Assembly: GCA_001414345.1 (NCBI GenBank)
Contig: LLCB01000572.1
Coordinates: 1-21,816 of the forward strand
DNA from: Hymenoscyphus infarciens
Lineage: Eukaryota; Ascomycota; Leotiomycetes; Helotiales; Helotiaceae
Direction of reading: 5' to 3'
Length of the DNA stretch: 21,816 nt
In this document: piece by piece, positions 9,919 through 20,682 of the stretch
Numbering within the stretch: the stretch's first letter is position 1
How the letters are laid out: the number at the start of each line of letters is the position of its first letter
Notes under the pieces: model-generated
Database searches by the model: none
Seen by the model: the letters and a program-made list of their open reading frames with translations, nothing else
What the model was told of the DNA's origin: nothing
Program-made: the position numbers and the translations under genes

Positions 9919-10889
9919 TAGTGGGGTCAGCCCAATCCATGCGTATCAACTAACAGGCAACCTCCGCTCCGCTCCAACCATTGAGAGACCTCCAATCCCT
10001 CCATCGTGCAGCCTCACTCCACCAATGCATATCTCCATCCATTGGATACAAGTACTAATTGGACACGAAAGGCACTAGCTCACCCACAAATTTCGTCATT
10101 CTCATAGCCACCTTGCGCGGCCCGGAAACAGATCCCCTTTTTCAGCTTTCATGCTTGAACCGTCTGGTCCAATGGCGCCTTTGATATCAGATGATATTAT
10201 GTTTCGCATTCCAGACGGCATTGATTCCACTCAGCTCAGCTCCTCATGGGACAATACGAAACTTTGAACATGAACTCTTTGCTACAGATTTGTGGAGGTG
10301 CTGGAGTGCAGGTGGTTTGTATCATGACATCAGACCCGCAAGATTTTCGGACTTTCGGCATGCCTCTACCTCTTTCAACAACTCTAGGTAGTCAGCTCAA
10401 GTATCTCTGTTATTGCTGTTCAATGGAAAGATGTGATCGATATCTCTCAAGGGTTGAGTGGTTTCCAAAGCATTAGAACACATTTCACTAAGTAGAACCC
10501 TTTCAGATGAATACCGTACATGTTCTTGTCAGATCGGGGAAAACCCTTGTGATCTTGAGACTTGGCGGACAGGTCCCAATGCTTGTTCCTTCATGCCGGT
10601 CTACCCGATAGGATGATAGGATGAGGGGTGAAGTTCTGTTTTTGGGGAAGCTGATACAGTGCCTTTCCTCGCTTCTTAGTCGTCCTTGGAAAGGGGTCGT
10701 TTGCTCGTAGTGAATCTTGGGAACAAGATATTTTGCTCAATAGAATGGGGCCTTCAGAGCGCAAAAGTGTCAGTCCTCGGGTAACCCGCGCTAGCGGGAG
10801 CGGCTAAACCGAATCGGGCCTAGCCCCCAACCCCATCTCAAATTCTAGTATACCTAAAACCACGCCTACCCCCTGCCTTCTATCTAGCA
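9919..10889. other. Gene-free DNA of normal composition
   Basis: CA and TG are present at ordinary levels, so RIP has not acted here. Short open frames (such as 10191-10391 and 10246-10476, plus) overlap in different frames, lack motifs and lack intron-like joins. The left part probably contains upstream control sequence of the CipC-like gene. I see no tRNA or other RNA gene. Confidence 0.5.
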
Positions 10890-10905
10890 CTAGCCCTAGC
10901 CCTAA
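10890..10905. repeat. Short telomere-like run CTAG-CCCTAG-CCCTAA
   Basis: CCCTAG (10894-10899) followed by CCCTAA (10900-10905) resembles the fungal telomere repeat CCCTAA. It lies exactly where composition switches to the RIP block. Two units could easily arise by chance. Confidence 0.3.
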
Positions 10906-11780
10906 TAAATAATTTTTTTGTATATATTGATAGAGTACTCTCTAAGGTATCTTTTATACTTAAAATCATCTAAATCGCTTATAAATTACCTACGTAAACG
11001 TAATACTAAGTAATATATCTATATATTTATATAAAAAGGTACTAAGGAGTGCTAAGGAATGCTAAGACTACCCTCTCTTATTAAAAAGTCCTAGCTTACT
11101 TCTATACTCTCTAGAAGTATAGAAACCCTCTACGTCTATCTTATTACTTTAAACTATATAGAGAGTATATTTAGACTCTAATAAGTAGATATATTAAAAA
11201 AAGTTCTAGTAAAAGCAATATTATAATATTGTCTAAGAGTAATTTAGAAAGTATTATATATTTCGAGCCTAGTATAGCTACTCTACTAACGAATTTTTAC
11301 TTATATTTAATTACTTCTTTTAAATACTTTAATAATATATACGTAAATTATATTTAAAAGCTCTATTATTAATACTAGATATTAAAGAGTAGACTCTTAT
11401 AATTTACAAAGAAAAATATACTAGAAAATCTAAAGTATTATATAGCTAGAAGGCGCTAGAGGCGTCTCTCGATTTTTACGAAAGCTTTTTACTCTACTAC
11501 TAACCCTGTTCTACTATCTACTACTTTCTACTAGCTCTTAGAACTAACACTTTCACTCTTAGAATACTCTTTCTATATAGTACTATATAAGCTATTTATA
11601 TACTAAAATACCTCGGTATACTTATTCTAAGAGGAAAAGTATTAGTTCTAAACTAGTAGTAGTAGTAGTTCTTTTTAGTAGGCGGTGCTAGTTCTATATA
11701 CTCTATATAATTGTAACTATATATAAAGTAGGGCTTAAATTATTTAAAATCTATGCTTAAATTACTCTAAATTACTTTAT
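10906..11780. other. RIP-mutated AT-rich DNA downstream of a broken frame
   Basis: TA-rich sequence with few CA/TG. Small repeats such as ACTAAGGAGTGCTAAGGAATGC near 11041 keep a few TG sites. No feature is readable; it may be the 3' part of the element carrying the broken frame at 11781-13232. Confidence 0.5.
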
Positions 11781-13232
11781 TTAACACTTATACTTATATT
11801 TACCTAGAGAGTATACTTCTAGGTAGAGTTTATTAGATATTACAGTGTTACTAATATTTCTCTTGAAATTTACGAGAGTATTAAGTAGAGAGTAGGTAGT
11901 TTTTATAAATTAATTTATAATAAATCCTAGGGTTTCTCTCGAAGTTTATAAGTCTTTAAAGAGAGATTAGATCTTTTATTTTATCTAATTATCTATAATA
12001 GAGTCTTACGTATTTAGCCTTTTCTTAAGCTCTCTTAACCGCTTTATAATCTTTTAAGGCTTATTATATACGTAGACCTTACTAGACTTAGTATATTAAA
12101 AGTACTTCTTAAAAGTATCTCTAGAATACTTCTTTCTTATAAGGCTTTTATCTTCTATATTAATAATAATATTATAATTTACTATCTTCTTAATAACCTT
12201 CTTAATAGATAAAGAAGGTACTATAAAGCTCTTATTATTTACCTCTCTATATCTCTTCTTAGACTAAAAGATATCTTAGTTACTTCTATAATCGTAAAAG
12301 GTAGTAGTAATCTTCTATATTAAATTTAGCCTTATAAACTATAAGAGTTAGGATAGAATAAGATAGATTTATTTACTTACTTTCTACCTATGCTACGTCT
12401 CTCGCTTCTTTCTATATTACTTCCTAGAGTATAACCTAGCCTAGTATTTATAAGAGACGTAAGTACTATTAATAAATAATATCTCTGAATTCTTCTAAGC
12501 GTTAGAGATATCTCTAATCTTATTTATTAGAAAGGAGGTAATAGGAGGGAGTAGGAGTTATAATTTAGTATATATAAAGCCTAGCTCTTAGATTTTCTTT
12601 ATAATTTCTAAGGCCTCTACTCTCTACTCTAGTTCTAGTTCTAGTTCCTCTATAATAGGCTAGCTGATAAGCCCTCTATTTACTTAGGATATTATACGCT
12701 TTATAACCTCCTTTTAGCTATTATTCTTTATATAAGGGCTTAAGGATATAATATGGTTTATAGTATAGTTATAATTATAGTTATAGTAGTACTCGACAAC
12801 GACCTTCTAAGGCGTACTTAGAAGAGAGAGGAGTTATAGCCTAGTATCCTCTTAGGTACTAATAGTAAGCTCTATCTCTTTCTTAGATAATACTCTATCC
12901 TCCTCCTCCTTTATAGCTAGCGTATAATACTCTAACTCTATAAACTAATCTATAAAGGCTAGGAGATAGCTCTTTTAGCTAGTATTATAGTAGTTAATAT
13001 CTTTAGCTTTTAGCGCTTACTTACGATTATACTTTAAGGTATAGGTAGAGATATCCTCTAACTCTTATAGGATTATAGTACTCTTCTTCTCTTTTTTAGC
13101 TTACTTTTTATAAGGCTCTAACTCTATAGTATCGTTGGCAGTAGAGGTAGAGGTAGAGGTGTAGGTAGAGGTAGAGGTAGAGGTATAAGTAGAGGATAAA
13201 AGCTGTCTTAATTTATAAGTGAATATAAACAC
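11781..13232 (-). pseudogene. RIP-killed reading frame of about 480 codons, unknown family
   Basis: A single minus-strand frame runs from about 13232 down to TAA at 11781-11783 without a shift. It carries roughly 35 internal stops, all TAA or TAG, which fits CAA, CAG and TGG codons hit by RIP. Near the N-terminus a hexamer repeat encodes a Ser/Thr run (S-T-S-T pattern, 13141-13195). Next comes a Lys/Glu-rich part, then an Asn/Tyr-alternating stretch near 12770 whose Tyr codons could once have been Cys (TGT to TAT). The C-terminal third is basic (RLRELKKRL, VNFKRNISN). I recognise no domain. No ATG survives, so the true start is unknown and could lie beyond the LTR insertion at 13631. It is probably a transposon-encoded protein. 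Confidence 0.5.
13141..13195. repeat. GTAGAG hexamer microsatellite inside the broken frame
   Basis: Eight or nine imperfect copies of GTAGAG/GTATAG-type hexamers. Because six is a multiple of three, they stay in frame and would encode a Ser/Thr linker on the minus strand. Confidence 0.75.
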
Positions 13233-13315
13233 CTTCTAATCTCTTAATCTCTTAACCTTTTAACCTTTTAACCTTTTAATCTCTTAACTTTTTATTAACC
13301 TTTTAACTTTTTAAT
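13233..13315. repeat. 8-bp minisatellite, unit CTYTTAAY
   Basis: About ten imperfect copies of CTCTTAAT/CTTTTAAC in a row, with one short insertion near 13297. An 8-bp unit does not keep a reading frame, so the coding part of the adjacent broken frame probably begins to its left (downstream on the minus strand), or this is an intron or leader. Confidence 0.7.
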
Positions 13316-13635
13316 CTCTTTCTCTCTAACTAATCTACCTATAATATAGACCCTTTTAATAAATTAGATAAAGAGAGCGTATCTAACGTAGATATCGAAG
13401 AAGTAAATAAGGATATACTTAATACTTAGAACGAAAAAGACGCTTTTAAATTAGCTTTTATATAAATAGAAAATAGTGTTAAAAAGCTATCTACGGCTTC
13501 TCTTTATATAAGTACCTAAAAGTAATACTAAAGGTAACTTATTTCTTACTTTTAGAACTTCTCTTGAAATTTATAAGGCTAATTTCTCTACTCTAGTCTC
13601 TAGGATTACTTCCTCGAGTTTATAACTACTATTTA

Positions 13636-14132
13636 TATAACAGTACGAAATATACACAACTATAGTAGAGGTATATAGGAGTGCGTATAGTAGAATGACG
13701 TATATAGATACTAGGCTCTAATATAGAAGAAAACAATAACTGTCTCTCTACTATATCAAATATAAACGTCTATATATAAGAAGGTTAGAAGCTTCTAAGT
13801 TCTAATAATAATAATAACTAAGCTCTACCTAATATAGCTAATACTAAATAATAAGAGCTAAAAAGCTAAATATATAATCTCTAATTCTTTAAAAAGCTAA
13901 ACATATAATATCTAGATCTTAATCTCTTCTATATATAAATATTAAATATTAATACCTTTAGCACTTCGCTTATATAAGTATTAGTTATTTCGTAATCTTA
14001 GCTAAAGAGGTATTAGAGATATTAGTACTACTTAGGGGTATCGGTAGTTTCGCAAATACTAATAATTCTAGATAGTACTATTATATAATAATCTAGCTAT
14101 TATATAATAATCTAGAATAGTATACTATTATA
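13636..14132 (+). repeat. Left long terminal repeat (497 bp)
   Basis: It aligns end to end with 18812-19308 without a gap. By hand I count about 47 differences, all C/T or G/A transitions. This copy keeps some C and G lost in the other (CAGTACG near the start, GGAGTGCG, CACAAC) and has lost others. Divergence therefore reflects independent RIP of two copies and cannot date the insertion. Confidence 0.95.
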
Positions 14133-15001
14133 TCCCCTCTTCTTTAAAAAGACTTGTTCTAAGTCTTCGGTTAGCAATTAGTATAGTATTAGGTTAATCA
14201 GAGTATTATTTATCTTTTTATTATAAAGAATATAAGTTATCTTACTATTATAGTATCTAGTAGTTAAGATAGAGTCGGTGGCTAGTAGTATTATTATTTA
14301 AGAGCTAATCGCTCTTTATTTACTACTATATACTATATAATAATAGGATATAAATAGAAAAGAAGCTAATAATTAGCTAGTAGATAGAAAGCAGTATACT
14401 ACTATAGAGTTATTATATTCTTACTATTATTATATATTATAATAGTAATTATTAAGTAATAAATAATAATTATAAAGCGATAGCTATTATTATAAGTAGT
14501 ATATTAGTAGGCGACTTTTCTTCAATTCTAACTTCTCTTCTTCTTTTCTTTTTATTTAAATAATATAAATAGTAAGAATATCTTCTAATTAGGTATATTC
14601 TTATATACTAACTTATCTCTTAGAATATATATATATAATATATATATATATATAAAAGTAAGTTCTTCTCTTTTTAATTAGACTTAATTTAAGGCTAATT
14701 TAATATAGTAAAATACCTCTTCTATATCTTCCTAGTACGCTTCTAGCTACCTACTAAGTCTATTACATTTAGTATCTTTAGATAAAATCTTAGAATAGAG
14801 ATTATATATACGCTTTTAAAAAGCTAAAGTTAAAGAAGTATAAGTATTATATAGAGTAGAATACTATATATATTTTAGTAAGTTTAATTCTAAATATATA
14901 CTAAATCTGTTCTAACTTAAGTAGTTACTATAGTTTATTAGAAAGGAGTTTAGTATACTTAAGAGTAAGGAGGAGAAGAGGGAGATTAAGAAGGCTACTA
15001 A
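14133..15001. other. Leader of the LTR element, no clear primer-binding site
   Basis: The region next to the left LTR starts TCCCCTCTTC. I do not recognise a sequence complementary to a tRNA 3' end, though RIP could have altered one. It contains alternating TA runs (14621-14653, TATATA) and TATTAT/ATAATA-rich DNA around 14280-14500. No frame is convincing until about 15002. Confidence 0.5.
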
Positions 15002-15844
15002 GGCCTTAGATAAAGTATTAGTTGTTACTAGTATAGAGGTACTAAAGAATAGTTTAAAAGTATAGTTCGCCTTCTTAGAGAAGACTTAAGCGCTTTATAC
15101 TAAGGTTATTATAAGTACCTCTTACTTATTAGAGGGGTTTTAGTTACTAATATTTAATAGTCTTTACGCTATACTATAGAGAGTAGGACCTCTGTCTAAA
15201 TCTAGGTTCAGGTTCTCTTTAAAGCCTATTTAAAGAGTTTATAAGCGTCCTCTCTAAAGCCGGTTATAAGAGGTCGCCGAGGTAAGAAGCGTCCTTATAA
15301 GAAGGAGGTAGTAGAGGAAGAGCCGATTTAGGCTTCTTATGCTTAGGAGGGTAGGAAGGAGGATAATAAGTTAGAGAAAGGAGAGGCTACAGCTTAGAGA
15401 GAGTTAGTAGGCTCTGTTTTAGTAGTAACTTAGTCTTAGTTCTTTACTTTATTAATTTTAAACATTCTTACTAATTAGTGTTTTATCTTAGGTTTTTATT
15501 ATAAGTTCTTTATTAAGAGTAACTAGAATTAGAGAGTATTAATAGAGTTATAAATTAACTCTTTTACTTAATTCTTATCTAATTCTTATATATTAAGCTA
15601 TTTAAAGAGGTATTAAGGTAGTTCTAGCTCTTCTAGATATTTAGTATAAAAGTCTTTTAGATAATGTAGTAAACTCTAAAAATTATTTATAAGATACTAA
15701 GCAGGATCTAAATTATATCTAACTAAGTTTATAGATACTTATAAAAGAGACTTTGTTTTTAAATCCTTTAATATTAAGTATAAGTATTCTCGTCTACTAA
15801 AAGAGTATAGTCTAATCCTGTCTAGTAAGTTAGAAAAAGTTTAA
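15002..15844 (+). pseudogene. Broken ORF inside the LTR element (gag position)
   Basis: One frame stays aligned for 281 codons to a TAA at 15842-15844, interrupted only by TAA/TAG stops. A basic segment RGRRGKKRPYKKE lies around 15266-15304, followed by a Glu/Lys-rich linker and a hydrophobic stretch near 15436. The position behind the left LTR and the basic tract suit a Gag-like RNA-binding protein, but I see no intact CCHC knuckle, protease or polymerase motif. Composition is less AT-biased in 15190-15420 than around it, which also favours former coding sequence. Start unknown. Confidence 0.45.
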
Positions 15845-15932
15845 AGTTTAAAAAGTTTAAAAAGTATAAAAAATTTAAAATAGAGATAGAGGCGAATTTA
15901 GAATAGAGTTAGAAGTCGTTTAGTTAAGAGGT

Positions 15933-17641
15933 AGTAATAACTTAGTTAAGAGCTTACTTTGAGAGCGTATTAATTTGTATCTAATTCGAATTACTAAAAG
16001 AGTGTAGGTCTAAAAAAGTTTAGAATAAAGTTAGAAGCGAATTTAGATTAGAGTTAGAGGCGAATATCGAGAGGTAAAGTTATAGGTGATAGTGATATCT
16101 TAGCTAAGAGTTTACTTCGAGGGTATACTAATTCAGATCCGATTCGAATTCGAAAAAAACATCTAGTATACTAGATGTAAAAGAAAGTAAGTTTATCTAA
16201 ACTTAGGTCGGCGAGGACTTAGAGTAAAGTCGGAAACGAAGAGTCGATAATGTTATAGACAGTAATAACTTAGCTAAGAGGTTACTATCCTTTCAAGAGC
16301 GTACCGATTCGTATCCGAGTTGAATTCAAATAAAAAAAAAGAACTTCTAGCCTTACTAGAAGTAAAAGAAAGTAAGAAAGTAACAACTATAAGACCCTTA
16401 TCAGAGTCGGTTAGGTTTCGGCTAGTCAAAGGCGAAGTTGTTACCGAAGTTTATCGAATTGTCTAAGTATCTAGGGATAATAAAAGGGGTAGTTTCAGCT
16501 AGTTAAAACAAAAGAGTTGTTATCGAATGTTATTAAAGTTTAAAATTATTATCTAAAGTCTAAGATAATAAGAGGTATAGTTTTAGCTAGTCAAAGGCAA
16601 AGTTATAGCCGAATTGTCGAAGTTGAAATTGTTATCTAAGTATCTAGAGATAATAAAGAGACAGTTATAGATATAGTAGCATCTAAGGTCAGATATCTAG
16701 TTATATAAAACTATATTACTCAGGCCTATAGGCTGTCTCGTTCCCTTTAGTAATTTAGGTCTAAATCAAGGTACTTAAGGACTTATTTAAAATCGTCTTC
16801 TAATTCTAATTCTACTTTAGAAATAATAGAGAAAAAGTTTAAAGTAAAATTATAAAAGTTTAAAGTAGAGTTAGATAGTACTTAGTTAAGAAATAGTAAT
16901 AACTTAGTTAAGAGCTTACTTCTTTATTTCGTTCTAATAGAAAGTATATTTTAACTAACTTATATCTACTTTAAAAAGTTTAAATAAAAAAAAGGAACTT
17001 CTAGCCTAGCTAGAAAAGTAAGAAAGACTCTATACTAGAGTTAGTAGAGTTTTAGCTAGTTAAATAAACTTAGTACTAAAGTTGTTATATTACCTTATTC
17101 CTTTTAAGTACTTAAGAACTTATTTATCTTCTGATTTTAAAGAAAGAGTTACTGTTAACTTATAGAGAGTTTAGAGCTAAACTAGACAAGGATAGAGAGG
17201 TATTCTTTTAAACTAGAGTACTAATTATAAGTAACTTAGCGTTTTAGTATATCTCCTTATCTATAGCTAAAAGATTGTTTACTATCTTAGTAAAGTTATA
17301 ATTCTAGTATCTCTTAAAAGTAGTAGATAGGTTTTAAAGCTAAGGTATAATCTTGTTTTATTCTATATATAAAAGAACCTTTCTAATTCTAGTATCTCTT
17401 TAAGTATAGCTATACTTAAAAAGTAACCTTTTAAAGTTAATAAAAGTTTCTTTAGTATAATCTTGTTCTAAATCTACTTCTATCTCTTTTAACCTTTATA
17501 CTAGCTACTAGGACTCGGTTTATAACTAAGTAATCGTAGTCTTTTAGATGTTCGCTAGTAGAGGTATTTTTTTAAAGGAAAAGTTTAAAGTAGAGTTAGA
17601 TAATATTTAGTTAGGATTACTAGTAATAACTTAGCTAAGAG
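15933..17641. repeat. Five dispersed copies of a 20-bp module inside the LTR element
   Basis: AGTAATAACTTAGCTAAGAG or close variants occur at 15933, 16091, 16261, 16895 and 17622, with larger flanks also shared (AAAGTAGAGTTAGATA before copies four and five; GCGTA-T-ATT-GTATC after copies one to three). Spacings are 158, 170, 634 and 727 bp. Between copies three and four, CAGCTAGTYAAA..AAAGTTGTTA segments (about 16427, 16492, 16579 and 17051) form another short repeat set. The region looks repetitive rather than coding. Confidence 0.65.
16152..17019. repeat. Three A-tract plus hairpin modules
   Basis: Each module has a run of A residues, then an inverted repeat, then an AAAGTAAGAAAG-like tail. 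Hairpin one (16159-16178) is the perfect palindrome ACATCTAGTATACTAGATGT. Hairpin two has arms ACTTCTAG (16343-16350) and CTAGAAGT (16356-16363). Hairpin three (16997-17019) has ACTTCTAG and CTAGAAAAGT, two bases longer on one side. Between one and two the third base pair changed from A:T to T:A on both sides. Confidence 0.6.
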
Positions 17642-17759
17642 CTCGCTTCTAAGTTTTATTCTAATAAAAAGCGTATTTTAACTAATTTATATCTAATTTA
17701 AGGTTTAGGAAGTAGTATAAAGTTTATTAGAGGTAAGAGCTTATAAGTAAAGAAGGTCT

Positions 17760-18420
17760 AAATATAGGCTTTAAAAAGTAAAGGAGAATTTAAATAAAGG
17801 TTTAAAAGAGGGTTAGATTAGTAAGGGTTTAGAGATAAAGTGTTTTTTAAGTTATTAACTTTATAGTTTACTTATAATTATATCTATCTTATCTAACTAA
17901 TTATTTTATTCTTTATTTTTATACTACTATCTTATCTATATATTATTTATATCTAAGAAGTCTTACTTATTATTTTATTAAGATCTTCTAGGTTTTAGTA
18001 TATAGTTATAGATTTAAGAGAGTTTAAAAGGTCTTTTAAAAAGAGAGGTAGCTTTAAAAGAGGGTTATTAAAAAGTATTAGAGATAGCTGTCTATAGTCG
18101 AAAGAGGTATAAATTTAGGTTTAGAAGTAAGAGAAGGTTCGATTAAGAGTTTAAAAGAGGATTAGATTAGAGAGGGTTAGGATATATAGTATTTTATTAA
18201 CTTTAAATTATAAGCTTACTTATCTGTCTTTCTAGCTTAGCTAATCGATTCCTTATTTCTTAATTCTCTACTTCTAAAGCTTATATAACTAACTATATCT
18301 AGTCTATATTTAAGAAGTCTTACTAGTCTCTTTAACTATTATTTTGTCGAGATCTTCTTAATCTTAGTATATAAGTACTATTTAAGTAGCTTTTAGAAAG
18401 AGAGGTAGCTTTAAAAAGGC
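17760..18420. repeat. Tandem duplication, period about 357 bp, 3' part of LTR element
   Basis: AAAAGAGG(G/A)TTAGATTAG near 17806 recurs near 18163, and AGAGGTAGCTTTAAAA at 18044 recurs at 18401, both 357 bp apart. AAGAAGTCTTACT and GAGATCTTCT-type segments recur in the same order between them. The copies differ by small changes and are RIP-mutated. No coding sense is seen. Confidence 0.7.
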
Positions 18421-18811
18421 GTTTAACGTCTTATAGTAAAACTAGGTTTAACATTTTAAAGATACTAATTTAAAGGGAGAGAGGGAGTAAGATTAGATTT
18501 AGAAGCCTTCTAGATAACTATTATAAGTCGACTTATTTACTAAATCTAGGGTTATTAAGACTTTTAGGAAATACTTAGTATATTCTAATCCCTTAATATA
18601 TACTAAAACATAATTTATACTAGCTATTTATATAGATAATAAACTCTGTTATTACTAGCTATCTAAGTAGTTTTTAATTACTTAGCTATATAAGAATGTT
18701 ATTATAATATTCTAAATTAAGAGCGAATCGACTTCTAAATAAAGAGTAGTAATAAGCTTAAAAAGAGATATTATTAAAGCTGTTACTAGTAAAGAAGAGT
18801 TATTATTTTTA
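18421..18811. other. 3' end of the LTR element interior
   Basis: It contains a short TATATAGATAATAA stretch (about 18630) that in one frame reads Tyr-Ile-Asp-Asn, but stops are dense and this is not convincing as a polymerase or RNase H motif. A weak purine tract AAAGAAGAG lies at 18791-18799, 12 bp before the right LTR, where a polypurine tract would be expected. Confidence 0.35.
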
Positions 18812-19308
18812 TATAATAGTATAAAATATATATAACTATAGTAGAGGTATATAAAAGTATATATAGTAGAATAATATATATAAATACTAGGCTCTAATAT
18901 AAAAGAAAACAATAACTATCTCTCTACTATACTAAATATAAACGTCTATATATAAGAAGGTTAGAAGCTTCTAAGTTCTAATAATAATAATAACCGAGCT
19001 CTGTCTAATATAGCTAATACTAAATAATAAGAGCTAAAAAGCTAAATATATAACCTCTAATTCTTTAGAAAGCTAAATATATAATATCTAGACTTTAATC
19101 CCTTCTATATATAAATATTAGATATTAATACCTTTGGCACTTCGCTTGTATAAGTATTAGTTATTTTGTAATCTCGGCTAAAGAGGTATTAGAGGTATTA
19201 GTACTATTTAGAGGTATTAGTAGTTTCGTAAATACCGACAATTCTAGATAGTACTATTATATAATAATCCAGCTATTACATGATAATCTAGGATAGTATA
19301 CTATTATA
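18812..19308 (+). repeat. Right long terminal repeat (497 bp)
   Basis: Same length as the left LTR and gap-free against it, starting TATAATAG and ending CTATTATA. It keeps C or G at places mutated in the left copy (CCGAGCTCTGTC, CTTCGCTTG, CTCGGC, ACCGACAA, ACATGATA). The following five bases ATTTA repeat those before the left LTR. Confidence 0.95.
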
Positions 19309-19313
19309 ATTTA

Positions 19314-20640
19314 TAGAGAAGAGGGTAATAAGAATATAAAAGTATCTTATAAGAGAGCTCTTTACCTTATCTATACTTAGATTATTACTAGATATAAGAG
19401 TCTTAAACATCTTATAAAGAGCTTTAAAGAGGAGGAGCTTACTCTTTATAATAGTAAAGGCTAATCTTACTTATAAGTACTTAAGATAAGAGCGGCGGTA
19501 AGCTAGAGGTTTTTAAGAGAGCTTAATAAGAGTAATCTTATATAGAGGTAAGTATCTAGTAGTAGATATAATAGTAATCTATTACTCTTCTAGGAAGTTT
19601 TAAAGTATATAATTAGCTTATAAAGAAGAAAGATAAGTAAATATCTTTGTAAATTACGAGAGTACTAATTATTCTAGATCTATATTAGAGAGATTACTAT
19701 AAGCGTACGCTCTATTATTAATAAAGACTTTAAGAAGCTATATAATATTAATTATAATATAGAATCGCTATAATACCTTACTAATCTTAGAAGTGATCTA
19801 AAGACTAATTAGAGAGGACCTACGTAAAGAAGTATAATATAAGCTATCTACCTTTTATCCTTCTTTTACCTACTCTAATTCGACAAAGTTCTTAAGATCT
19901 AGGCATATTATATTAAGGTTATTAATAAGCGGATTAGTAAGATTAAGCTAATACTTACGTTTTAGAAGACGTACTAACTTAGTAGTAAGTTACCTCTCTT
20001 AGCCTTACTTCTTTTTACTACCTCTATCTAATTATCTATTAAATAGAGATTAAGCTCTTCTATCTTTACTTTAATAAAGAGAATCTATATCTTTACCTTA
20101 TATAAGCACTCTTGAATTAGTTCTAGAAGTTATATATTACTAAGAGATATATCTTTAGAAAGATTAATATAAATAACTAGGTAACTCTAAATAGATTAGT
20201 ATAAACCTCTTACTCTCTTATAAATTATATAGCTAATTAATATAGAGAAGCGACATCTTTCTTAAGGCTTTTAGAAGGAATCTTATATAAATTAGCAATA
20301 ATCCTAGACTATATAGTACTTACTCTTTTCACTATAGTAAATACTAGTACTTCTTAAGCGTATTAGAGTAGAATATCTAGTAACTCTATAATTAGAAGAG
20401 GTGGTCTATAAACTTTAATAACCTTACTATTATATAGTACTTAATTAGTTAGAATAACAATTCTATAAGACAGAGAGAGGACTTTTTAAAGCTAAAGAAG
20501 TATAAGAAGAATAAATGCTTTTACTATAGTAATTAGCTTACTTATATATTTACTCCTCGCTTAATTTACAAAGCTTTTAGCTAAGGAGTCTTATCTTTTA
20601 TATATAACTTTTATAGATAATTCGCTTAAAAGCTTCTTAA
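19314..20640 (+). pseudogene. Degenerate coding-like block right of the LTR element
   Basis: Long stretches have a codon-like texture on the plus strand, but stops (TAA/TAG) are dense and I could not hold one frame throughout. The clearest part is about 20330-20570, where a frame gives a Trp/Tyr-rich run and then K-K-N-K-C-F-Y-Y, which could be a mutated zinc-knuckle start (second Cys TGT to TAT). That would suit a Gag-like protein. It may belong to an older element split by the LTR insertion, whose other part would lie left of 13631. Confidence 0.3.
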
Positions 20641-20682
20641 TTTACAAGGTTCTTAGTAAGATTATAAGTTAATATTCGAATT

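Larger units (their letters stand above)
13636..19308 (+). mobile_element. Complete RIP-mutated LTR retrotransposon, 5673 bp
   Basis: Two direct 497-bp LTRs (13636-14132 and 18812-19308) enclose 4679 bp. The insertion is flanked by a perfect 5-bp target duplication ATTTA (13631-13635 and 19309-19313). LTR ends read TATAACAG/CTATTATA, which fit an original TGTAACAG...CTGTTACA pair after TG and CA became TA. The interior holds a broken ORF (15002-15844) and then repeat modules, an A-rich hairpin family and a 357-bp duplication; I found no readable reverse transcriptase or integrase. Orientation is inferred from the ORF and a weak purine tract (AAAGAAGAG, 18791-18799) before the right LTR. It is inserted near the left-hand broken frame, so the RIP block is a nest of elements. 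Confidence 0.93.

Noticed and set aside
10191..10476. Overlapping open frames of 66-76 codons
   Set aside because: They use two frames of the same DNA and show no recognisable family or splice structure.
18621..18640. Reverse-transcriptase or RNase H active site (Tyr-x-Asp-Asn)
   Set aside because: Only four residues match, flanked by dense stops and too near the right LTR to be convincing.
18712..18912. Minus-strand 66-codon frame
   Set aside because: It crosses the start of the right LTR and consists of Tyr/Ile/Leu-rich translation of TA-rich DNA.
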